This document shows, one piece after another, positions 34,736 to 44,940 of a DNA stretch of 64,000 bases. The stretch is from JBBIMP01 sp037444305 (GTDB taxonomy: Bacteria > Acidobacteriota > UBA6911), in NCBI GenBank assembly GCA_037444305.1, contig JBBIMP010000025.1, positions 13,684 to 77,683 of the forward strand. The letters are read 5' to 3'. How positions within the stretch are numbered: position 1 is the first letter of the stretch; the number at the start of each line of letters is the position of its first letter. The notes below the pieces were generated by a model. That model was given only the letters and a program-made list of their open reading frames with translations, searched no databases and had not been told where the DNA came from. Both the position numbers and the translations under genes were made by a program.

Positions 34736-35911
34736 ATGATCATTGCGGTTGACGACGCCATTCCCTTCTGGCGCGAGGCTTTCGAACAAGCGGGCAGCCT
34801 GCGGCCGTTTTCGGCACGCAGCCTCACCTCCAGGATGCTGGCGGACACCGATGCGCTGGTGGTTCGCTCGGTCACCAAGGTGGACGCGGATCTGCTCGAA
34901 GGATCCCGGGTTCGCTTCGTGGGCACGGCCACCATCGGCATGGATCACCTCGACCTCCCCTATCTCCGCAGCCGGGGAATCCGCTGCGTCAGCGCCCAGG
35001 GCAGCAACGCCGATGCCGTGGCGGAATACGTCACCGCTGCCCTCCTCTGCCTCGCCGGCCGCAGGAGCTGGGTCCTGCGCAACACCTCGCTGGCCGTGAT
35101 CGGCGCGGGGAACATCGGCAGCCGCGTCGCCAGGCGCGCCGCGGCGCTGGGAATGGAAGTCGGGCTTTGCGATCCGCCGCTGCGTGAAGCCACGGGCAAT
35201 CCGGTCTACCAGACCCTCGGCGAAGTGCTGGAGGCCGACATAATCTCCCTCCACGTGCCTCTGACCCGCCAGGCGCGTTACCCGACCTACCGCATGCTCG
35301 ACGGCCGGCTAATCGCACGGCTGGGCAAGCGTCAGCTCCTCATCAATACGTCCCGGGGCGAAGTCGTCGTCGAGCAGGAGTTGAAAACGGCCTTGAAACG
35401 GGGGAGGCTGGGGGGCGCCGCCCTCGATGTCTGGACCCGAGAGCCCGCCATCGATCTTGAACTGTTGGAGACGGTGGAGATCGGAACGCCCCATATTGCG
35501 GGATACTCGCTCGATGGAAAGGCACGCGCCACGGCAATGATTCTGCAAGAATTCTGTCGCTTCTTCGGCATTCTCCACGGCTGGGACTGGAGCGGGGTGC
35601 TTCCGGCGCCGGTCCGCGTCGTTCTCGAACCCGGGGTCATCGAACAGGAAGCCATCGCCTCAGCAGTTCTACAGGCCTACCCGATCGGCCAGGATGACGC
35701 AGCGCTCCGAAAACTCGGCGGCCTGCCCGCTAACCAAGTCGCTCGAGACTTCGACCGGCTGCGCGACGGGTACTCTCTGCGCCGCGAGTTTCGCGATTTC
35801 ATCGTGACGCTGCCCGCAGAAGACGGCCAGCTGGCCGCCACTCTGCGGGCGCTCGGTTTCCAGACCTCGCAACCGGCGAACGAGACGGAACGCGGGTCCA
35901 TGGAGGCGTAA
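34736..35911 (+). CDS. pdxB: Erythronate-4-phosphate dehydrogenase
   Basis: A 391-aa D-2-hydroxyacid dehydrogenase of the PdxB subgroup, second step of the DXP-independent pyridoxal phosphate pathway. The N-terminus MIIAVDDAIPFWREAFEQ, GTATIGMDHLDLPYL, NAD loop VIGAGNIGSRVARR, INTSRGEVV, ALDVWTREP and TPHIAGYSLDGKARAT with the catalytic His are PdxB-like, and the C-terminal extension of about 100 residues is the PdxB dimerisation domain. Common in gamma-proteobacteria, less so elsewhere. Confidence 0.9.
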   Translation: MIIAVDDAIPFWREAFEQAGSLRPFSARSLTSRMLADTDALVVRSVTKVDADLLEGSRVRFVGTATIGMDHLDLPYLRSRGIRCVSAQGSNADAVAEYVTAALLCLAGRRSWVLRNTSLAVIGAGNIGSRVARRAAALGMEVGLCDPPLREATGNPVYQTLGEVLEADIISLHVPLTRQARYPTYRMLDGRLIARLGKRQLLINTSRGEVVVEQELKTALKRGRLGGAALDVWTREPAIDLELLETVEIGTPHIAGYSLDGKARATAMILQEFCRFFGILHGWDWSGVLPAPVRVVLEPGVIEQEAIASAVLQAYPIGQDDAALRKLGGLPANQVARDFDRLRDGYSLRREFRDFIVTLPAEDGQLAATLRALGFQTSQPANETERGSMEA

Positions 35912-35916
35912 CCAAT

Positions 35917-36762
35917 ATGGTAAGGTTTCGCATTCGCAGGGCGGGCGCTTTTCTGCAGAGACACTGGATTATAATCGCCTTCCTGACCGCTCTGATTGCG
36001 TGGATTATGACACCTGGAGCCCTTGAGAGGTTTTTTGTTTATTTCCCCGCCCGGACCCTTGATTATCAGCCCTCCCAATTCGGAATGCAGCACCAGGAAC
36101 TCCACCTGCGCACGGAAGACGGCGAAATGCTGCACGCGTGGTTTATCCCGAAGGATGGCGCCCGGACCACCCTGCTGATCTTCCACGGAAACGCCGGAAA
36201 CATCAGCCACCGGCTCCCTTGGTTCCAGATGCTTCGCGAACTGGACGTCAACATCCTGGCGCCCGACTACCGCGGCTACGGCAAAAGCACCGGATCGCCG
36301 CACGAGCAGGGTCTTTACCTGGATGCACGCGCCGCCCGCGCCTGGTGGCAGGCCGAACGCGGCAAATCCGGCGAAAAGCTGGTGCTGCTGGGGGAGTCGC
36401 TGGGAGGGGCCGTGGCCGTCCACCTTGCCGCGGAGTCGCCGGCGGCCGGGCTGATTCTGCAGTCCGCCTTCTCCTCCGCCTGGGACATGGCGAAGACCAT
36501 ATTGCCGATCGGCTTGCTGCAGCCGCTGGCCCGCGTGGAGTTCGATTCGATCGGAAAGGTGAAGAGGATCTCGTGTCCGAAGCTGCACATTCATGGGTCC
36601 CAGGACGAGATCGTTCCGCTGCGGCTGGGCAAGAAGCTGTTCGAGGCGGCTCCGGAACCGAAGGAGTACTACGAGGTGCCGGGTGCCGGCCACAATGACC
36701 TGCCCTGGGTCGGCGGAACGGCCTACATCGAGCGCCTGCGCCGGTTCCTGCAGACGCTGTAA
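35917..36762 (+). CDS. Alpha/beta hydrolase, membrane-anchored (BEM46/ABHD13-like)
   Basis: A 281-aa serine hydrolase with an N-terminal transmembrane helix (WIIIAFLTALIAWIM). Nucleophile elbow GESLGG, oxyanion loop FHGNAGNISHR, LAPDYRGYGKSTG, acid in HGSQDEIVP, and the final His in PGAGHNDLPW. Substrate unknown; relatives are esterase or thioesterase-like. Five bp after pdxB, whose 3' end contributes the GGAGG site. Confidence 0.88.
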   Translation: MVRFRIRRAGAFLQRHWIIIAFLTALIAWIMTPGALERFFVYFPARTLDYQPSQFGMQHQELHLRTEDGEMLHAWFIPKDGARTTLLIFHGNAGNISHRLPWFQMLRELDVNILAPDYRGYGKSTGSPHEQGLYLDARAARAWWQAERGKSGEKLVLLGESLGGAVAVHLAAESPAAGLILQSAFSSAWDMAKTILPIGLLQPLARVEFDSIGKVKRISCPKLHIHGSQDEIVPLRLGKKLFEAAPEPKEYYEVPGAGHNDLPWVGGTAYIERLRRFLQTL

Positions 36763-36814
36763 TGCGCGCCTGACGAAAAAGGCACCGCGGATTCGGCCGG
36801 CTCTTCCCGCTTTT

Positions 36815-36834
36815 GTCCGCGTTGTTCCGCGGAC
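36815..36834. terminator. Hairpin between convergent hydrolase and metH
   Basis: GTCCGCG-TTGTTC-CGCGGAC forms a perfect 7-bp stem between the convergent 3' ends. No T-run follows on either strand. Confidence 0.4.
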
Positions 36835-36903
36835 CGGGATGCCCGCTGCTCCTGAGTCACGAAGAACCCTGGATCTGCTTAACTTTACATGCTGCCAGTC
36901 GGA

Positions 36904-40584
<3,681 letters not shown>

Positions 40585-40618
40585 GGGCGGATTCCTCGAT
40601 GACGGGTAGGGGGTGGAC

Positions 40619-40987
40619 TCAAACCTCGAAGGAGCCAGGGCTGCGGACCTCCGCCGGTGGTTCCTGGAGTCCGCCCGGAAGGCACTCGTCACAGGGACAG
40701 AGCCTCCGCAAGAACTCGAACGTGTAGATCCCGGTGCTGTGCCCGTCGCTGAACCTGAAACTCAGGGCGTAGTTCCCCACCGGGCCCACATCGGTCCGCT
40801 CGAGCGTTGAAGGGATGCTTCCCTCGGCGATTCTCTTTTCCCCGGTGAACTCGTCGACGCAGGAGGCGCAGGGGCAGCTCTGGCGCAGGTACCATGACGG
40901 GTAGGAGCTGAAGTGCCCGTCATTCCACGTCACATCGGTCCGAACCGGGCTGACCCTTTTCACCAGTGTCGGCTTCAGGTAGCGCAA
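40619..40987 (-). CDS. DUF971 / GBBH-like N-terminal domain protein
   Basis: A 122-aa protein with the DUF971 fold: VTWNDGHFSSYPSWYLRQSCPCASCVDEFTGEK, then YALSFRFSDGHSTGIYTFEFLRRLCPC. This domain is also the N-terminus of gamma-butyrobetaine hydroxylase and is found next to Mrp/ApbC Fe-S scaffold genes. Two CxxC-like pairs could bind metal. TTG start at 40987 with AGGGAG ahead. It is 34 bp upstream of metH and likely cotranscribed. Confidence 0.82.
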   Translation of the reverse strand: MRYLKPTLVKRVSPVRTDVTWNDGHFSSYPSWYLRQSCPCASCVDEFTGEKRIAEGSIPSTLERTDVGPVGNYALSFRFSDGHSTGIYTFEFLRRLCPCDECLPGGLQEPPAEVRSPGSFEV

Positions 40988-41043
40988 AACTTTTCTCCCT
41001 CAAAGCTGATAGGTATATCACGCACTTTGGGGGCATCCAAGCT

Positions 41044-41472
41044 TCAGCCCAGGGGATTGTTCCAGCGCAGGCCGGGGAAACGGGCAAAATCGCCGTCCGA
41101 AGAGCACAGCGTCAGCCCGTGTTCGATAGCCAGGGCGGCCAGATGAGCGTCCGGCACGAGATTGGGTCTTCCGACGGTTGCCGGCAACAGCGAGCCGAGT
41201 ACGATTCTGTGGCGCTCGGTGGGTGAGGGAATCCAGACGTTGGGGCACTCCAGCCAGCCGCCGACGATCCCCCAAGCCCGGTCCAGCGGCTCGGGCCGCT
41301 GGAACACGCGCGGGTTGCTCACCAGGCGAAGGAATCCCAGCAGGCTGGGCCAGGGGAGGCCGACACGGCCACCCCCGTTGATTGCCTCATCCAGCCAAGC
41401 CCGCGCGCGCCTGTGTTGCACCATCCCCTGGACATGCGCGTAGACCAGCAGATTGGCGTCCACGAGAATCAT
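41044..41472 (-). CDS. vapC: PIN-domain ribonuclease toxin VapC
   Basis: A 142-aa PIN nuclease. The acidic site starts with ILVDANLLVYA, continues through the central helices and ends with VPDAHLAALAIEHGLTLCSSDGDFARF, giving the conserved aspartates. It overlaps vapB by 4 bp in the standard antitoxin-first order. Target RNA unknown. Complete, likely active. Confidence 0.92.
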   Translation of the reverse strand: MILVDANLLVYAHVQGMVQHRRARAWLDEAINGGGRVGLPWPSLLGFLRLVSNPRVFQRPEPLDRAWGIVGGWLECPNVWIPSPTERHRIVLGSLLPATVGRPNLVPDAHLAALAIEHGLTLCSSDGDFARFPGLRWNNPLG

Positions 41473-41717
41473 CGGAACGCTTCACCCTCGGCTACGGCCA
41501 GCGCCTCGGCAACGTCGTTGACGTTGCCGATGAGACAATCGCCCAGGTTGGCTGTTTTTGTCTCGAACCGCCGGCGGGGGATTTCCGGACGCGTCATCTG
41601 CACCAACCCGCGCCGCAGAGCCTCGTTTACAACCTCCTTCATTGTAGCCCTTCGGGCCTGTCGCGTCCGCAGCAGCAACTGGGCCACATCGTCGTCCAAT
41701 GTCAGGGTCGTTCTCAT
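41469..41717 (-). CDS. vapB: Ribbon-helix-helix antitoxin VapB
   Basis: An 82-aa antitoxin: N-terminal RHH DNA-binding part (RTTLTLDDDVAQLLLRTRQARRATMKEVVNEALRRGL), then a C-terminal segment that would fill the VapC groove (RFETKTANLGDCLIGNVNDVAEAL). No ribosome site precedes the ATG and the predicted transcription start is nearly at the ATG. Confidence 0.9.
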   Translation of the reverse strand: MRTTLTLDDDVAQLLLRTRQARRATMKEVVNEALRRGLVQMTRPEIPRRRFETKTANLGDCLIGNVNDVAEALAVAEGEAFR

Positions 41718-41724
41718 GCATCAA

Positions 41725-41754
41725 ATCATAAATGGCTTGATGTCTTGATGTCAA
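41725..41754 (-). promoter_or_regulatory. vapBC promoter with tandem operator repeats
   Basis: On the minus strand TTGACA (41749-41754) and TATGAT (41725-41730) are 18 bp apart. The tandem repeat TTGATGTC TTGATGTC (plus strand, 41737-41752) lies across the -35 and spacer, a likely VapBC autoregulatory site. The expected start is within about 2 bases of the vapB ATG. Confidence 0.65.
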
Positions 41755-41768
41755 TTGATTGAGGGGCA

Positions 41769-41839
41769 GGCGCCATAACCTCGAAGTAGAGCTGGACAAA
41801 CCTGCCTTGCTCTGATCGGAATTTCGAGGTTACGGCGCC
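41769..41839. repeat. Inverted repeat element, 17-bp arms
   Basis: Arms at 41769-41785 and 41823-41839 match at 16 of 17 positions (GGCGCC, one variable base, TAACCTCGAA) around 37 bp. It looks like a small palindromic element or the remains of a mobile one; it has no coding capacity. Confidence 0.6.
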
Positions 41840-41978
41840 AGTCCCGAATAGCGCTTAGTTGAGGGTGATCGAAATCATCTGGTAACGTTGCCAAATCAAT
41901 TGCTTAAGCCTCGAAGGCGCGGTGCGGGCAAGCCCAGGGCGTAAGCCGGGTTGTCGGCGAATGCCAGGATTGCTCTGA

Positions 41979-42084
41979 AAGGGCGGCACAGCCGGTGTCG
42001 CCCTTGCAGGGCTCCTCTCTCCCCTTATCCCGCCTTACCCAGGGCTCACGCCCTGGGCTTTCCTGTTGGACCCTTTCAGGGTCC
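41979..42084. repeat. REP-like cluster of three hairpins
   Basis: Three stem-loops in 106 bp: 41979-42005 (11 bp, one G-T), 42038-42057 (CCCAGGGC-TCAC-GCCCTGGG, perfect) and 42068-42084 (GGACCC-TTTCA-GGGTCC, perfect). The sequence style resembles dispersed extragenic palindromic repeats of Acidobacteria-like genomes. No transposase adjoins. Confidence 0.5.
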
Positions 42085-42129
42085 TCGATTCCTTATTGAA
42101 GCGCCATTCGCGCCTGTCCCCGAAATAAG

Positions 42130-44118
42130 TTACTTTGGGGTGAACTCGACGATCGCTATGGTCGGCACCGGCTCGGCGCCGCGGTACCCGGGGGCCACGA
42201 CAAGTGTCCGGAGCAGTTCTTCTTCCACTGCGGCGATTTTAGGTCCCTGTATGGGCTGGACGGAGGTAACCCTGCCGGACTCATCCACAAACAGATTGTA
42301 GCGCAGGCTGCGCCTCCCATCGGCCGAAACATCCAAATTCCCTGACATTAAAGCAGTTGCGACAAGATAGGAAAGGCGTTCATGATCGATAGCCAGTTGT
42401 GGTGCCCGGACCTCGGCCGAGGGGGCGAGGAATACCCGCCCATCCCGTATGACGTGCGGGATGCCGCCCTGGAAAGGTGCAATGGTTATTCCCTCCCGCT
42501 GCAGCGAGAGCAGGAACCATTCGAGCGTCCTGTAAGGGACGTCGGCCATGGCCCGGATCGACACCGTCCCTTCCTTCATCTTGGACCACAGCGCCGGACC
42601 CTCGAGCCCCGTCCCCACCTCCCGGGCATTGCCCTGTGCGTCGAGTTCCACGGTCGTTGAATTTCCTCTGGTGTTGAAGATCACGGTGACCGTGGCCACA
42701 ACCGGGACCGCTTCGCCGTTGAGCAGCGTCGGCGAGTAACGCCACTGCTTGACGGCGGATACGGCGGCATCGTTGAGAAGCGGATGCCCACGCAGCACCT
42801 TGACATCCTCGACCGATCCATCCTCGCTAACGGTCACCTGCATGATAATTGTGCCGGCTATCCGCGCCCGCTTGGCCTCTTCCGGATACTCCGGATCCAC
42901 GCGCACGAGGAGCTTGGATTCCTGTACGTTGCCTCCCACACGGATCGGCTCCTGCTTGCGTTCCTGGGCCGCCGCGGGCTCGGGTTGAGGCTGCGGTTCA
43001 ACTTCCGGGGCGGCGGTATCAATCTCCTCCACCTTCCTGGCTTTCGCAGCGTTGGACTCGGCATGGGGCGCCGCTATGTTGATGTTCTCTTCCGCAGGAA
43101 GCACCCCTTCAGGTTCAGGCAACGGCACGGGCTGGGCCATTTGTACTATCACCGGCGATCCCGAGAGGGGAAATATGTTCGCTGCATAGCTGCCGGCCCC
43201 AAAAAGGAGACCGGCGATCAGGGCAAGGCTGAATATCAATCTTGACTTAGGCATGTGAGCCTCCTTTAGCATCAGCGCCACCCGAGCGACCAGGTGACGC
43301 TCCCTCAAAAGCAGCGGGGCCGGCACGGAAGCTGGACGCCCCCGCATCTCGGCCAGTCGCAGCAACGATTCCAGGTATGGCTGCCGCTCCCGGGTCATCT
43401 TCAGGACCTGGCCGTCGACGACCTGTTCGCGGCTCAAATGAATCCGGTTCAGCACCCACCAGAAGGCGGGGTGGAACCAGAACAGCGAACGGACAACCTC
43501 TTCGAGCACCATCCACGCCCAATCGCGACGCCGGACGTGAAGCAGTTCGTGACAGGCAATCGGCTTCTGGAACTTCTCATCCAATTCGGGAAAGGTGGAG
43601 GGAAGAAGAACGACAGGCCGGTAAAGCCCGAAGGTGACCGGGCTGTCGATTTCGGATGAGATGTAAACATCCGGCCGGACGCCTATGCGGTCCTGCATCT
43701 CCCGCACCGTCGGCGGCAGCAGGGATATCCAGCGCGCGCGGTGTCTGTACAGGCTCAACCGCAGAAAGCCCAGGCAGAGCCAAAGCAGACGCAACGCCAC
43801 TCCTGCCACCAGCACCAGGGCAATCACCCCGCGCGGAGAGTAACTCGAGCGTTCGGGAATCGAATTGACGGCGGGGCTTTCAAAAGGAAGGTCGACGAAT
43901 AGGACAGGGGCGGGCGCGGGCGGGGAGACAACAGGGCGCTTGTACGGCTGAACAAACGGAAGCAGGAGGCAGGCGACCAGGAGAACCCGCCAAAAGACCA
44001 GCAGGACCGAGGGGAGCCGGAGCCTGAAAACCCGGCAGAGCAGACTTCCCGCGGCCACCAGAATCGCGACCTGAAGGCTGAAAGCCGCCAGGTTATCGAG
44101 CCACATTGAGATGTTCAT
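42130..44118 (-). CDS. M56 (BlaR1-type) membrane peptidase fused to TonB-like domains
   Basis: A 662-aa protein. Residues 1-310 form an M56 sensor peptidase: helices near 12-30, 36-58 and 97-120, the zinc motif HELLH at 190-194 with E231 downstream, then a helix at 294-312. After a Pro/Glu-rich linker comes a TonB C-terminal domain (about 400-483), then a stretch like an ExbD/TolR periplasmic domain (about 485-545, SIRAMADVPYRTLEWFLLSLQREGI), then a second, weaker TonB-like region (605-658). No penicillin-binding sensor domain. Partner of the BlaI gene 84 bp upstream. Confidence 0.88.
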   Translation of the reverse strand: MNISMWLDNLAAFSLQVAILVAAGSLLCRVFRLRLPSVLLVFWRVLLVACLLLPFVQPYKRPVVSPPAPAPVLFVDLPFESPAVNSIPERSSYSPRGVIALVLVAGVALRLLWLCLGFLRLSLYRHRARWISLLPPTVREMQDRIGVRPDVYISSEIDSPVTFGLYRPVVLLPSTFPELDEKFQKPIACHELLHVRRRDWAWMVLEEVVRSLFWFHPAFWWVLNRIHLSREQVVDGQVLKMTRERQPYLESLLRLAEMRGRPASVPAPLLLRERHLVARVALMLKEAHMPKSRLIFSLALIAGLLFGAGSYAANIFPLSGSPVIVQMAQPVPLPEPEGVLPAEENINIAAPHAESNAAKARKVEEIDTAAPEVEPQPQPEPAAAQERKQEPIRVGGNVQESKLLVRVDPEYPEEAKRARIAGTIIMQVTVSEDGSVEDVKVLRGHPLLNDAAVSAVKQWRYSPTLLNGEAVPVVATVTVIFNTRGNSTTVELDAQGNAREVGTGLEGPALWSKMKEGTVSIRAMADVPYRTLEWFLLSLQREGITIAPFQGGIPHVIRDGRVFLAPSAEVRAPQLAIDHERLSYLVATALMSGNLDVSADGRRSLRYNLFVDESGRVTSVQPIQGPKIAAVEEELLRTLVVAPGYRGAEPVPTIAIVEFTPK

Positions 44119-44202
44119 GGCGATCTCGGAATTCGCTTCTCATTCATTCTCGAAACAGGAAGGGAATCGCGCATCCTCGGCTTTCCGCCGGCAATCACCG
44201 CG

Positions 44203-44577
44203 TCACTTCCCTTCCCGGACCATCTTTGCAATCTGCTTCAGATCTTCGGCCGAGAGCCTGCGGTCCTCCACCAGGTGCGCCAGGAGGGGTTCCGCCGACC
44301 CGTTGAAAACGCGGTTGACGAACTCGCGGACCATCCCGCGGATCATCTGCTTCTGGGGTTGAGCGCCTTCATACACAAAGGCTCGCCCCTCGAGGTGCTT
44401 CTTCAGATACTTCTTTTTCTCCATGACCTTCATCGTGGTCATGACCGTGGTATAGGCGATCCTGCGTCGCGCGAGCAGCGTCTCGTAGACGTCGCGTACG
44501 GTGGCCTGACCCAGGTCCCAGACGATCTTCATGATTTCGAGTTCGTGTTCCGTAGGTGTCGTGTTTTTGCCTCTCAT
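44203..44577 (-). CDS. BlaI/MecI/CopY-family transcriptional repressor
   Basis: A 124-aa winged-helix repressor: TEHELEIMKIVWDLGQATVRDVYETLLARRRIAYTTVMTTMKVMEKKKYL is the DNA-binding domain; the C-terminal helices dimerise. In the family the M56 partner cleaves or triggers cleavage of BlaI. It precedes the M56 gene on the same strand. No Shine-Dalgarno is visible, and twin operator palindromes overlap its promoter and start codon, implying autoregulation. Confidence 0.93.
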   Translation of the reverse strand: MRGKNTTPTEHELEIMKIVWDLGQATVRDVYETLLARRRIAYTTVMTTMKVMEKKKYLKKHLEGRAFVYEGAQPQKQMIRGMVREFVNRVFNGSAEPLLAHLVEDRRLSAEDLKQIAKMVREGK

Positions 44578-44615
44578 AGTGCTATATAAATAGTACTATA
44601 TGGATAACATGTCAA
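44576..44615 (-). promoter_or_regulatory. blaI promoter with two BlaI-like operators
   Basis: Perfect TTGACA (44610-44615, minus strand) and TATTTA (44587-44592), 17 bp apart. Two ATAG-NN-CTAT palindromes lie at 44590-44599 and 44576-44585, 14 bp centre to centre; one covers the -10 and spacer, the other the start codon at 44577. Confidence 0.7.
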
Positions 44616-44630
44616 GTAAAAAATAGAATC

Positions 44631-44864
44631 GTGCCCGAATACCCCGAGATCGCCCGGCGAGCCCGCATTTCGGGCGATGTTGTTCTCGAAGCCACGGTGG
44701 ATGAAGAGGGGAATGTCGTCCGGCTCCTGGTCATCGAGGGACACCCCATGCTGGTGGAAGCGGCGTTGCGGGCGGCGCGCCAGTGGAAGTATTCGCCCAC
44801 CCTGCTGAATGGCGAGCCCGTGCCGATCATCGCCAACGTGACCGTCTCCTTCAAGCTGAAGTGA
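44631..44864 (+). CDS. Orphan TonB C-terminal domain, possible gene remnant
   Basis: A 77-aa frame starting at GTG 44631 consists only of a TonB C-terminal domain (EYPEIARRARISGDVVLEATVDEEG ... QWKYSPTLLNGEPVPIIANVTVSF). It matches residues 409-481 of the neighbouring M56 protein at about 42 of 73 positions. There is no transmembrane anchor, signal peptide or clear ribosome site, so it is either a truncated paralogue or a very short soluble domain under the BlaI operator. The frame is open back to 44580 without a better start. Confidence 0.55.
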   Translation: MPEYPEIARRARISGDVVLEATVDEEGNVVRLLVIEGHPMLVEAALRAARQWKYSPTLLNGEPVPIIANVTVSFKLK

Positions 44865-44940
44865 GAAGAGGCGGTCAGGTGGCAGCCCGAGAAGCAGGAG
44901 AAAGTGGCTTGTTCCGGGCCTGGTGGTATACTTCCGCGGT

